Position numbers and translations under genes: made by a program. From an uncultured Litoreibacter sp. (GTDB lineage Bacteria > Pseudomonadota > Alphaproteobacteria > Rhodobacterales > Rhodobacteraceae): a stretch of DNA of 64,000 nucleotides. Location: positions 496,001-560,000 of the forward strand of contig CANMWQ010000001.1 of NCBI GenBank assembly GCA_947501685.1, written 5' to 3'. Shown piece after piece: positions 37,372-45,163 of the stretch. The notes below the pieces were generated by a model. That model did not search any database and had not been told where the DNA came from. It was given only the letters and a program-made list of their open reading frames with translations. How positions within the stretch are numbered: position 1 is the stretch's first letter; each line of letters begins with the position of its first letter.

Positions 37372-37758
37372 TCAGCCCACGGCCTCTGCCTCATCCCCGC
37401 CGGAAACGAGCCAAGCGCCCTTTAGGTACTTTCCCGCAAACTGAAGATTTATCTCAGGGTTCAGCAGCTCATTTGGCGGGCCGCGATGGCCCATAGTACG
37501 GGCGGTTTCGGGGAGGATCTGCATCAGCCCCCAATAGGGCCCATTCCGCGCATCCGCCCGGTAGTCGCTCTCGCGTTGAATGACACGGCGCAGCAGGCTT
37601 TCGGGAATGTCGTGGATGTCAGCCCATTTCACAATCAGCGCACGCATCTCGGGAGTTTCGTCCGGAAACAGAGGTGCGCGTCCAACTGGCTCAGGCACAT
37701 CTTGGCCGCATGCGGCAACGGCAGGAAGGGACAGGCAAAAAAGACGGCGTGTTATCAT
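37372..37758 (-). CDS. Lytic transglycosylase, apparently ended early by an in-frame TGA
   Basis: A 128-aa SLT-type transglycosylase that cleaves peptidoglycan in the periplasm. The N-terminus MITRRLFCLSLPAVAACG is a lipoprotein-like signal peptide. The catalytic Glu lies in RVIQRESDYR, followed by GLMQILPETARTMG and the NPEINLQFAGKYL helix. The frame meets TGA at 37372-37374, but the same frame then continues for 23 codons reading YARGYYYEAKRLG and on to TAG at 37300-37302, which looks like the usual family C-terminus with TGA replacing a Trp codon. The core active site is intact, so the short form may still work. Confidence 0.75.
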   Translation of the reverse strand: MITRRLFCLSLPAVAACGQDVPEPVGRAPLFPDETPEMRALIVKWADIHDIPESLLRRVIQRESDYRADARNGPYWGLMQILPETARTMGHRGPPNELLNPEINLQFAGKYLKGAWLVSGGDEAEAVG

Positions 37759-37854
37759 GATCTGCTTGTATTTCAGCGCCCTTGGCCCCGCCAGTCGAAG
37801 CCGTATCAGTGGGGGCACCTTGCCGATATCCGATTGCTGGGGCAGGGTGTGCGC

Positions 37855-38268
37855 ATGCTGACACCATTTCATCTCGCCTACCATGTCACCAACCTTGAAG
37901 AGGCGCGCGCTTTCTACGGCGAAACGCTTGGCTGCAAGGAGGGGCGCTCGACGCAGACATGGGTTGATTTCGATTTCTTCGGTCACCAGATTTCGCTGCA
38001 TTTGGGCACGCCCTTTGAGACCACGAATACCGGTCAGGTCGGGGACCATATGGTTCCGATGCCGCATCTCGGGCTGGTATTGCCTTTTGAGCGCTGGCGC
38101 GCGCTCGCGGACCGGCTTGAGGCGGTAAAGACGAAGTGGGTCCTGTCGCCTTCGGTCAGGTTCGAGGGTGAGCCGGGGGAGCAGTGGACGATGTTCTTTC
38201 GAGACCCCTCCGGCAATCCGATAGAGGTCAAGGGTTTCAAAGATATGTCAGGCGTGTTCGCGCCCTAG
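37855..38268 (+). CDS. VOC family (glyoxalase-fold) protein
   Basis: A 137-aa vicinal oxygen chelate protein, FHLAYHVTNLEEARAFYGETLG at the N-terminus and MFFRDPSGNPIEVKGF at the C-terminus, with the family metal-ligand His and Glu positions present. The substrate cannot be told from sequence; related proteins include dioxygenases and glyoxalase-like enzymes. ATG 37855 gives the family length. Convergent with the CoA-binding protein gene, overlapping by 4 nt. Confidence 0.87.
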   Translation: MLTPFHLAYHVTNLEEARAFYGETLGCKEGRSTQTWVDFDFFGHQISLHLGTPFETTNTGQVGDHMVPMPHLGLVLPFERWRALADRLEAVKTKWVLSPSVRFEGEPGEQWTMFFRDPSGNPIEVKGFKDMSGVFAP

Positions 38269-38747
38269 CGCGGCGGCAGTTTTGACGACACAATGCCCGT
38301 GTTGAAGCCGCCCATCCGCAGCTCTCCGAAGAGGCGCTGGTATTCGATCTTTGGGCATCGATCCTGAATAACAGTTATGCCTTTGGCCTCCGCGTGGGTC
38401 GCCGCTTGTGGATGGGTGACGCCGATCTGCATCCAGATCGTCCTGAGCCCTGATACATGGCGCAGCGCCTCTTCGACAATCTCGGGCACCGCTTCGGGTT
38501 TTCGGAAAATGTCGACCATATCCACTTTGGCCTCTTCCGGGATGTCCTTAAGTGACGCATAGACCGTTTGCCCGAAGGCCTGTTTGCCCGCATGGCCCGG
38601 GTTCACCCCGATCACGGTGAACCCTTTCAGTGACAGGTAGCGCGCCACATAATAGCTGGGCCTGACGGGGTTCATCGACATGCCAACGCATGCGACGACC
38701 TTCGTCGTCATCAGGACTTGGCGGAGATGGTCGTCTTCATACTGCAT
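38265..38747 (-). CDS. CoA-binding protein (YccU-like)
   Basis: A 160-aa protein with a Rossmann CoA-binding domain: VVACVGMSMNPVRPSYYVARYL near residue 16, GFTVIGVNPGHAGK, and IWMQIGVTHPQAA near 105. The stand-alone YccU-type domain binds CoA or nucleotides; the physiological role is undefined. It is convergent with the VOC gene. Confidence 0.88.
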   Translation of the reverse strand: MQYEDDHLRQVLMTTKVVACVGMSMNPVRPSYYVARYLSLKGFTVIGVNPGHAGKQAFGQTVYASLKDIPEEAKVDMVDIFRKPEAVPEIVEEALRHVSGLRTIWMQIGVTHPQAATHAEAKGITVIQDRCPKIEYQRLFGELRMGGFNTGIVSSKLPPR

Positions 38748-38784
38748 CCCAAATCGCTATCCGTTAAGCTGCCAAAAAGCGATC

Positions 38785-38815
38785 CAAAAAAATGCGCCCG
38801 CATAGAAGCGGGCGC
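38785..38815 (-). terminator. Rho-independent terminator, minus strand
   Basis: A perfect 8-bp stem (38794-38801 with 38808-38815) with a 6-nt loop, followed on the minus strand by seven T (38786-38792). It ends the minus-strand transcript coming from rlmB and the zinc-ribbon gene, about 130 nt past the latter's stop. The 38816-38944 interval holds no gene that I can support. Confidence 0.75.
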
Positions 38816-38944
38816 AAGTCGCGGAACGAGGGACAGTGAAAAGGGCGCGCAGTTCCGATGCGCTGCCCTTGAGCCAAACTTAGGGTGAGCTACCCCTTGA
38901 TCCAGAGCGCTTACAAACTTGTGAAGTGCAGTATCCGGGGGCAA

Positions 38945-39262
38945 TCAGTCGAAAATGTCTTCCAGAATATCCCAGGCTTCCTCCGCCACCTTGTACAAAA
39001 GAGATTTCTTGCGCTTGCGTTTCTTGCGGGGTTTGAACGCAGGAAACTTTGGGCTCGGCAGCGTAAAGGCGGCGCGCTTGGTCTTATCTGGCTTGGCGGG
39101 TTCTGCGGGTTCTGCGGGTTTTGGGGCCTTGAGCCACTTCATTTCGTGCAACGGCGCGCCACAAGAGCCGCATGCCAACTCGTGCCCATCGCGTGCGGTG
39201 GGTTTCAGAATGGTCCTTGCTGAACAATAGCAGCATGTCGCGATTTTCGTAGAGTGGGGCAT
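38945..39262 (-). CDS. Small zinc-ribbon protein, hypothetical
   Basis: A protein of about 105 aa with two Cys pairs (TCCYCSART and ACGSCGAPL), forming a zinc ribbon at residues 9-38. It has a Pro/Ala/Lys linker (the AEPAEPAKP repeat comes from a tandem TTCTGCGGG in the DNA), a very basic stretch RKKRKRKK, and an acidic C-terminal helix VAEEAWDILEDIFD. No function is known to me. It follows rlmB on the same strand by about 10 nt, so it may be an RNA- or ribosome-associated factor. Confidence 0.72.
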   Translation of the reverse strand: MPHSTKIATCCYCSARTILKPTARDGHELACGSCGAPLHEMKWLKAPKPAEPAEPAKPDKTKRAAFTLPSPKFPAFKPRKKRKRKKSLLYKVAEEAWDILEDIFD

Positions 39263-39274
39263 CAAGAACCTGCG

Positions 39275-40057
39275 TTAAGACTTCGCCTGGACTTCATATA
39301 GGGAGACCGCAGCCGCATTTGAGACGTTCAGCGATCCAAAACTGCCAGAGGCATCAATGCGCACGAGAGTGTCGCAGGTCTCTTTGGTCTTTTCACGAAG
39401 CCCCGGACCCTCCGCACCCAGCACCAAGGCAATCGCTTGGTCATGAGAGGGCAGGGCGTCGGACAAACGCGTCTCCGCCTCACCATCAAGGCCAAGGAGC
39501 GTGTAACCCATCTCCCGCAAGGCCTCCATCGTCGTGGCGAGGTTCTTGACCCGCAAATAGGGCTGCCGTTCAAGGGCCCCTGATGCGGTTTTCGCCAAGG
39601 CGCCTGTTTCGGGGGCGGAATGGCGGTGGGGCGCAATAACAGCGCGCGCGCCGAACACCTCTGCTGAGCGCAGGATCGCACCGACATTATGTGGGTCCGT
39701 CACGCGATCGAGTAAGATCACGCGTGCGGGCTGGCCTCTGGGCGCGCAAATGTCGCTGAGCCCACCCCAATCGAGCGGTTTGACTTCCAAAGCGGCCCCT
39801 TGATGCACGGATTGCGGATCAATCGGCGCGGCAAACTTGCGAGGGTCGGAGATCTCTGGCTCCATCCCGCTGGCCGCAATATCTTCTGCCAGCCTGTCTG
39901 CGGCATTTTTGGTGACTACCAGCCGAAGCCTCTCGCGCATCGGGTTCGCCAAAGCATCCCGCACGGCATGAATGCCAAAAAGCCAAACTGTCTCAGCTGC
40001 GGCGGCGCGACGGTCACGTTCTTTTTGAACGACCCATTTGGGTTTTTTCTGCTTCAT
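39275..40057 (-). CDS. rlmB: 23S rRNA 2'-O-methyltransferase, RlmB/TrmH family
   Basis: A 260-aa SpoU-family methyltransferase. An N-terminal substrate-binding domain (WLFGIHAVRDAL, residues 25-36) precedes the knotted domain with DPHNVGAILRSA near 120, VLGAEGPGLR near 212, and SLNVSNAAAVSLYE at the end, the three motifs of the family. It methylates a ribose in 23S rRNA (G2251 in E. coli). It is transcribed away from the tRNA-Tyr gene. Confidence 0.93.
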   Translation of the reverse strand: MKQKKPKWVVQKERDRRAAAAETVWLFGIHAVRDALANPMRERLRLVVTKNAADRLAEDIAASGMEPEISDPRKFAAPIDPQSVHQGAALEVKPLDWGGLSDICAPRGQPARVILLDRVTDPHNVGAILRSAEVFGARAVIAPHRHSAPETGALAKTASGALERQPYLRVKNLATTMEALREMGYTLLGLDGEAETRLSDALPSHDQAIALVLGAEGPGLREKTKETCDTLVRIDASGSFGSLNVSNAAAVSLYEVQAKS

Positions 40058-40152
40058 GGCGCGACCTTGATCATTTCATCCCAGAAAGCGCAAGTGGCGG
40101 AGCGTTTTGATGTTGACGGGCGGATGAAGCACTTATAGATCAGCCGCCTAGT

Positions 40153-40236
40153 GGGCGACAGGCCGCAAGGTGTGGCAGGGGACTGTAACTCCCTCGCGGA
40201 GACGCACGCCTGGTTCGATTCCAGGGTCGCCCACCA
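40153..40236 (+). tRNA. tRNA-Tyr (anticodon GTA)
   Basis: The cloverleaf can be drawn completely: acceptor GGGCGAC pairs with GTCGCCC, the anticodon loop CTGTAAC gives GTA, the long variable arm (about 14 nt) is as expected for tyrosine, the T arm is CCTGG-TTCGATT-CCAGG, and CCA is encoded. The last 20 bases are the integration target of the island that follows, and the tRNA stays intact after insertion. Confidence 0.95.
40217..40236 (+). repeat. attL: left copy of island attachment repeat
   Basis: GATTCCAGGGTCGCCCACCA, the T-arm and acceptor 3' end of tRNA-Tyr, is repeated exactly at 57148-57167. It marks the left junction of the island. Confidence 0.9.
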
Positions 40237-40245
40237 TTTACCATA

Positions 40246-40287
40246 CAGCGTTGATTTTTATAGCTATTCAGCTTAATATCAACGCTG
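40246..40287. repeat. 10-bp inverted repeat beside attL
   Basis: CAGCGTTGAT at 40246-40255 and ATCAACGCTG at 40278-40287 are perfect inverted copies 22 nt apart. The element may be a hairpin ending the tRNA transcript or a site for an excision factor; there is no T run. Confidence 0.5.
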
Positions 40288-40297
40288 AGATGGCATA

Positions 40298-40329
40298 TTT
40301 TCGATACATATCACTCGGTTTTCGATACA
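40298..40329 (+). repeat. Left pair of candidate integrase arm sites
   Basis: TTTTCGATACA occurs at 40298-40308 and again at 40319-40329, exactly 21 bp apart (two helical turns). The same pair, with the same spacing and orientation, recurs at 57032-57063. The second copy ends 1 nt before the integrase ATG, so bound integrase could repress its own gene. Confidence 0.7.
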
Positions 40330-40330
40330 A

Positions 40331-41953
40331 ATGACTACTGAGAAGAAGGTGAAATACCTGAAAATTGACCGTGGAAGGTATTATTACCAGCGCCGCGTAC
40401 CCGATCAGTTTCGGGACTTATTGGGGATATCCAAGTGGCAGATGCCATGTGGAGATGTCAGCTACGCCAAGGCTGTTCAGCTTATTGTTAACTGGGCTGA
40501 AGAACACGATGAACTGTTGGCTAAGCTGAAGACATCAGAGGGCTACGATGCCATTGAAGCTGAATTGCTGCGGTCCGAAGACGCGGCGGACAAGTTCGTC
40601 GAAGAACTTAATGATGGTATCCGAGTGTTTCAAAATGGTGAAGATTGGGCTCCACTTGACGAGCTTGCTAAGCCTTGGATGAATGCTCTCGAAGAAGTTG
40701 CCAAGCTTGACGAATATCATTCAAAGGCGAAAGCCCCAGAGCATGAAGTCCTTCAGCTACGCGCCCAGATAGATCACTCAAAACGCGGCGGTCCGAAGTT
40801 GGGGAAGATCAAACTTTCGCCCTACCCTGAGTTCATAGAATTGGCACAGGTTCACGCATCCGATGCGCATTTGGTCGAATTTGAGTTCACGCCCCATCCA
40901 CCAAGACCGATGTCAGATGAACGCTACCATGACGAGCTAAACAGTATTTTCCAGCAGTATTTTGGTCCAAGCCCAACACCGCCATCTGATCCCGATGATC
41001 GGGACGAATACATGTTTGCCAAGCATCGTATCGAACGAAAGATTTCAAGCGTCACACCTGACAAGAACAGCATCACAGCCGTCTTGGAGAAGTACTGTAA
41101 ATTCAACTCCATTCGGAGTGGGACGCGATCAAAGTATCGTCGTGAGATTGCCAGGCTCACGGCGATTACAGGCGATGTTCCGTTGGGACACGTGCGCACT
41201 GAAGACTTGAAGCAGTTGAGAGACGGTTTGATCGGGACAATTCAAGTCGCCTCGATCCAAGCCATCTTCACACCAATCAAAGGGATTTTTGCGTTCGCTT
41301 TCGATGAAGACATCATTCCAGTGAATCCGATGCTTGGTGTCAAATTGCCCAAGGACAAGAGACCAATCGAAGAAAGGAAGTGGAAGTCTTTCACGCCGAC
41401 TGAGGTTATACGAATACTCAATGCCGCTGAGGAACTATGGTCTACACCCGTGCAGGGATTGTCTGATGCTCGAAGAGAAGCGATCCATATGGTGGTGCGT
41501 GTTTTGACCTATTCAGGAATGCGCCCAGTGGAAGTGATTAGGCTGGAACCTGATGATGTGACCGATAGCTGGATTCGCATCACTGGAAGCAAGACGGAAA
41601 GCTCAACTCGCTTTGTTCCCCTGCACCCTGAGATTGCTGATTTTCCAGCGTGGGTTGCATCAGGTGGGCTTGAGACCTTCCAGTCGATCAAAACGGATCA
41701 AGTTGGATCGGTACGTCACAATTTTAGTCGATTGCTTCGGAAAAAGATGCAAAGTCCAATCACCGACCCGCAGAAGGCTCTCTACTCACTCAGGTCCACC
41801 TTCGTGAATGCGATGCGTCGCGCTGGTGCGGACATACAGGTCCAAAGAGCCATCCTAGGCCACAAGGAAGCTGGTGCGATCCGTCACTACGACGACGGAC
41901 CTGAATTTGAAGTGAAACGCAAATGGGTGGAAGCGACTGACCCGAAGCGTTAA
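40331..41953 (+). CDS. int: Tyrosine-type site-specific integrase
   Basis: A 540-aa tyrosine recombinase, probably responsible for inserting the island at tRNA-Tyr. The N-terminal 240 residues are a long variable region. The SAM-like core-binding domain is at about 245-330, and the catalytic domain follows with Arg in LTYSGMRPVEVIRLEPDD, box II YSLRSTFVNAMRRAGADIQVQ with AILGHKEAGAIRH, and the nucleophile Tyr in RHYDDG. The usual His of HxLR is Tyr here, a common variant. It sits 94 nt from attL and reads into the element. Confidence 0.92.
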   Translation: MTTEKKVKYLKIDRGRYYYQRRVPDQFRDLLGISKWQMPCGDVSYAKAVQLIVNWAEEHDELLAKLKTSEGYDAIEAELLRSEDAADKFVEELNDGIRVFQNGEDWAPLDELAKPWMNALEEVAKLDEYHSKAKAPEHEVLQLRAQIDHSKRGGPKLGKIKLSPYPEFIELAQVHASDAHLVEFEFTPHPPRPMSDERYHDELNSIFQQYFGPSPTPPSDPDDRDEYMFAKHRIERKISSVTPDKNSITAVLEKYCKFNSIRSGTRSKYRREIARLTAITGDVPLGHVRTEDLKQLRDGLIGTIQVASIQAIFTPIKGIFAFAFDEDIIPVNPMLGVKLPKDKRPIEERKWKSFTPTEVIRILNAAEELWSTPVQGLSDARREAIHMVVRVLTYSGMRPVEVIRLEPDDVTDSWIRITGSKTESSTRFVPLHPEIADFPAWVASGGLETFQSIKTDQVGSVRHNFSRLLRKKMQSPITDPQKALYSLRSTFVNAMRRAGADIQVQRAILGHKEAGAIRHYDDGPEFEVKRKWVEATDPKR

Positions 41954-41969
41954 CGTCGCGCTCTTTGAC

Positions 41970-43199
41970 TCAACCTAGATTGAAGCTCATCTGTTTCTTC
42001 AGACGAATTATGTCATCACGTCCAATAGTGTGGGCTTTGCGTCGCTCACCCCCACTACTGGTAACAACTTCAAGATCAGCGCTGTCCATAATAGCACTGT
42101 GGATATCATCACTATGCGCGGGTGTCTGATTGTAAATCGATCTGTAAAAGTCGCTTACCAACAGCGTATCCCCACCCTCATGGATCAAACGAGCTATGTC
42201 GTCAGGCAACTCATCACGTGCTGTTGCACGAGCCGACTGATCGAAAAGGTACAGAGAACCTTTCTCGTGTTCGGGGTTGAAGGCCAGCATCCTGAGACCA
42301 GCCCGTCCAAAGTGTGCTTGCTCACTGCTATTGTCGTGAAGCACATCGTTGTAGACCTGTCTGGCGCGGTCGGCGTTAGCGAAATGGATGAACCAGTACC
42401 GCCATCCATCTGGATTATGTATCGAGAAAGGGCTGACAAAAGGCGCACACCGACGGAAGACATCAAAAACCAAACGCTCAATCGCACCTAGCCATTCGGT
42501 CTTGTTCACCATCCCCTCAGGCACCATCTTCCAGTCAATTCCAGCACCCAAGTGCCTCAGATTGCGCCTTAGACTTTCTGGGTCAGCTTGGCTTAGATAG
42601 GTGAGCAAAGACTGGATGGAATAGGTGTAGAAAAGCTCGACTGATTTTTCAGACGCCAACAAGCGCGTAATGGTGTCACGCTCTACCTGCGAGTATCCGC
42701 ATTGATCCAAATTGTAGATAATGTTTCGGCACTTCTTGGCTTCGATTGCAGCCTGAAAGGTTGGAAGCATAGCCTCAAACTCACCACATTCGAATTGAAT
42801 TTGGAGTTCAATGCCCGTGCCAGGCTGCTGGGCTTGGTAGACCAAAGGGGCGATATTCGTCTTCAGGAGTTCAACCGCGTCACGGTTGGCATCATTCATC
42901 AAAAATAGGCAATGGACCTCCACTGAGGGCATGTTCTGTGCTGCTCTAGTCACGTTGATCTCGGCCACAGTATCGATCAGGGTTGATAAAAATATTAACG
43001 GCGAACCTTCTTCGCCGCCATCATATACCCCTGCACCCGCAAATCCATCCACCACCGCTAGGCGGAAATGTCGATGGATCGGCGCTTTGCAACGTTCGAG
43101 CAGATACCGTCGGAAGTATTCTGCTAGGACCTTATGTTTCTTGCGCGAATGTTCCTCTAAGACGGCCCCATCGACCCATTGGTATGGCTTGCTAACCAA
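41970..43199 (-). CDS. tcmP: Three-Cys-motif partner protein TcmP
   Basis: A 409-aa protein of the TcmP family, known only as the neighbour of DUF5131 (Gp37/Gp68) proteins. The N-terminal half carries DGAVLEEHSRKKHKVLAEYFRRYL and VVDGFAGAGVYDGG near residue 49, which resembles motif I of Rossmann methyltransferases, with LDQCGYSQVERDTITRLLAS near 174. A nucleotide- or SAM-binding enzyme is plausible; no activity has been shown to my knowledge. It is 13 nt downstream of the DUF5131 gene on the same strand. Confidence 0.88.
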   Translation of the reverse strand: MVSKPYQWVDGAVLEEHSRKKHKVLAEYFRRYLLERCKAPIHRHFRLAVVDGFAGAGVYDGGEEGSPLIFLSTLIDTVAEINVTRAAQNMPSVEVHCLFLMNDANRDAVELLKTNIAPLVYQAQQPGTGIELQIQFECGEFEAMLPTFQAAIEAKKCRNIIYNLDQCGYSQVERDTITRLLASEKSVELFYTYSIQSLLTYLSQADPESLRRNLRHLGAGIDWKMVPEGMVNKTEWLGAIERLVFDVFRRCAPFVSPFSIHNPDGWRYWFIHFANADRARQVYNDVLHDNSSEQAHFGRAGLRMLAFNPEHEKGSLYLFDQSARATARDELPDDIARLIHEGGDTLLVSDFYRSIYNQTPAHSDDIHSAIMDSADLEVVTSSGGERRKAHTIGRDDIIRLKKQMSFNLG

Positions 43200-43212
43200 T
43201 ACTTTTCACCTT

Positions 43213-43989
43213 TTATAAATGAGCAACACGAGGCATTTCATCCCAAGTTTTACCTCGATAAGTCCTGCCATTTTGCTTCTTTGACCGCCGCTTATTGTCC
43301 TTGCCCCAAGCCCCCCACTGTTTGAAAAAGAATGCCGTGTCATCTCGTTGACAAGCAGCGTGAATTTGATCGATCCACGGCTCCTTGATTGGACGTGCGC
43401 GTGGACCGCTTTCTCCACCAACAATCGCCCAGTCGATGGCAGTCAAATCCACGTTTCCAACTGGCCCAATTAGTGGCTCAAAGGAAATAAACCGAATCTT
43501 CGCGTCTACCTTTCGCAATTCATCAATGCGATCTACGACGGTAGAGTCTTCTACGCTGGTACCAAGCCAGACATTGTCAAGAACACCGCCATCCCAAGAC
43601 CCTGTAAACTCAGCCATTCTGTCGGGCCGTTTCGTTAGCACCTGGTAGCTGTGCCAAGGTGTGTCGGCCATTACACGCCAGACCTCGGCGATAAAGTCCA
43701 TTGAGACCTCAGGATGAAACAAGTCACTCATGGAGTTTACAAAAATCTTGCGTGGCTTCTTCCATGTAGCTGGGATGCGGAGCGCTTTGCGATCTTCATG
43801 AACGATGCCTTTCCAAACGCTCCTACCGCCAGATTTGCGAGTTAGCCCAGCGTATTTTTCAACACCCATGGCTTCCAGTCTGTAGGCCATTTGCATCGCG
43901 TAGCAGTTGGTGCACCCAGATGACATAATGCTGCAACCCGCGACTGGGTTCCAAGTAGAATCTGTCCACTCGATTGCTGTTTCACTCAT
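43213..43989 (-). CDS. DUF5131 (phage Gp37/Gp68) three-Cys-motif protein
   Basis: A 258-aa protein starting MSETAIEWTDSTWNPVAGC. The three cysteines at residues 19, 26 and 29 (C-x6-C-x2-C), then CYAM, resemble a radical-SAM-like iron-sulfur motif but with wider spacing. Family hallmarks NSMSDLFH, LTKRPDRM, WLGTSVED and FEPLIGP are present. Found in phages and mobile elements, usually beside TcmP. Biochemical role unknown; a modification enzyme for nucleic acid or tRNA is my inference. Confidence 0.88.
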   Translation of the reverse strand: MSETAIEWTDSTWNPVAGCSIMSSGCTNCYAMQMAYRLEAMGVEKYAGLTRKSGGRSVWKGIVHEDRKALRIPATWKKPRKIFVNSMSDLFHPEVSMDFIAEVWRVMADTPWHSYQVLTKRPDRMAEFTGSWDGGVLDNVWLGTSVEDSTVVDRIDELRKVDAKIRFISFEPLIGPVGNVDLTAIDWAIVGGESGPRARPIKEPWIDQIHAACQRDDTAFFFKQWGAWGKDNKRRSKKQNGRTYRGKTWDEMPRVAHL

Positions 43990-44064
43990 AGTCGAACCTG
44001 TCAGTGTCGCTCATGATCAGAATACTCAAATAAGAACAAAAGAAAAACATTATCGGGCAGTAGT

Positions 44065-44481
44065 TCACAAAAACATTGCCCTAATTACACCCAGATGTCG
44101 GCTTGGGCTGAAATCAGCCTTTGCATTGCTGACAATGTGGTTGATCTCAAGTCGGTAAAGTTCACTGACTGCCAATGCCATCTTCTCTGGTGATGGCTGC
44201 GCTTTCAGATCGTTCACCACCTGCTGCACGGCTTCAACAACCAGCTTGAGACGGTCGATGTCGATAGTAGACGGCTTTGTCACAATGCTGCCCTCCACAA
44301 GTGCCGATGCGGAAACCTCATAAAGCGCGGCCAGCATTTCCAAACGATCCATGGTGACCTTGGAAAGCCCATTCTCCATGCGTGAGAAGCTGGCACCGCT
44401 GATGCCAATGCGTTCGGCGGCTTGTTCCAAGGTAAAGCCCGCCTGTTCTCTGGCTTGTTTGAGGGTCTGGTGAATTGCCAC
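44065..44481 (-). CDS. XRE-family HTH regulator (minus arm of a divergent switch)
   Basis: A DNA-binding protein with a canonical helix-turn-helix: LKQAREQAGFTLEQAAERIGISGASFSRMENG, then a C-terminal helical domain of about 75 aa. I prefer the GTG at 44481 because an operator-like palindrome (44516-44530) lies inside the longer frame that would start at ATG 44580. It is divergent from a second small HTH protein, with two matching palindromes between, the layout of a CI/Cro-type switch. Confidence 0.8.
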   Translation of the reverse strand: MAIHQTLKQAREQAGFTLEQAAERIGISGASFSRMENGLSKVTMDRLEMLAALYEVSASALVEGSIVTKPSTIDIDRLKLVVEAVQQVVNDLKAQPSPEKMALAVSELYRLEINHIVSNAKADFSPSRHLGVIRAMFL

Positions 44482-44515
44482 GGCTGTCGTCTCTTCGTCG
44501 GTTTCACTTTCATCC

Positions 44516-44530
44516 TTACATTTTTTGTAA
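44516..44530. promoter_or_regulatory. Operator-like palindrome O1
   Basis: TTACATTTTTTGTAA, arms TTACA/TGTAA around 5 nt. On the minus strand it overlaps a TGTTAC -10 that is 17 bp from TTGTCA, so a bound repressor would block the minus-strand HTH gene. Confidence 0.6.
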
Positions 44531-44580
44531 CACTCGGGAAGACAATTCGTGACAAACCAAAAGAGTGGGTAGCGAATCAC

Positions 44581-44595
44581 TTACGAAAAACGTAA
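44581..44595. promoter_or_regulatory. Operator-like palindrome O2
   Basis: TTACGAAAAACGTAA, arms TTACG/CGTAA around 5 nt, the same TTACN7GTAA form as O1 and 65 bp from it. It ends 2 nt before the ATG at 44598 of the plus-strand HTH gene. Confidence 0.6.
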
Positions 44596-44597
44596 GT

Positions 44598-44855
44598 ATG
44601 GAAGGCATGAAACTCAATGACTTCCTGATCGCTGAAGGTACATCCATGGGCCAGTTCGCCAAGGCCGTCGGCACAACGACTGCCACAGTCAGCCGTATCG
44701 CTGATGGGACCGTAGTGCCGCGTAGAGCCCTCATGAAACGGATTAACCAAGCGACGGGAGGCTTGGTCACACCGAATGACCTAGTGGGCATCTACTGCAA
44801 GGAAGTCTGCCCGAATATCGACGCATCAAAAGACGGGGACGCAAACAATGAGTGA
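44598..44855 (+). CDS. Small Cro/YdaS-like HTH protein
   Basis: An 85-aa protein, with alternative start at 44607, carrying one helix-turn-helix (LNDFLIAEGTSMGQFAKAVGTTTATVSRIADG at the start). It pairs divergently with the larger HTH gene, and its coding region begins right after operator O2. The stop overlaps the start of a small membrane protein by 8 nt. Confidence 0.75.
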   Translation: MEGMKLNDFLIAEGTSMGQFAKAVGTTTATVSRIADGTVVPRRALMKRINQATGGLVTPNDLVGIYCKEVCPNIDASKDGDANNE

Positions 44856-45120
44856 TGAGGCACTGGGCGGTTGGGTCATCTTTGGCATTATTGCCGCTGT
44901 GCTGGTCGGCTCGGGGTTCTGGGTCGCCGACGGCATCGAACGCAATCAAGTGCAGGATTGTTTGCAGGCCGCACCGAACAACCGTCAGGATCATGTTTAC
45001 ATGACAGATGTAGTCAGCGTTGAGGCGTGGCGTCGTTACCCGAATGGCGAGGCGACTTGGATCGTGGAGTATCGGGTCAGCTACACTGATCAGATCAAGT
45101 CAACATATTGCCGCTGGTGA
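44848..45120 (+). CDS. Small single-TM protein, hypothetical
   Basis: A 90-aa protein with one N-terminal membrane helix (GGWVIFGIIAAVLVGSGFWVA, residues 7-27) followed by a 60-aa soluble domain with two Cys. It is translationally coupled to the HTH gene through an 8-nt overlap and is followed by the lyase gene after 43 nt. Not recognised. Confidence 0.65.
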   Translation: MSDEALGGWVIFGIIAAVLVGSGFWVADGIERNQVQDCLQAAPNNRQDHVYMTDVVSVEAWRRYPNGEATWIVEYRVSYTDQIKSTYCRW

Positions 45121-45163
45121 CTACGGATTGCCCTTCAGATCGCCACCATTAAAAAGGACGCCA

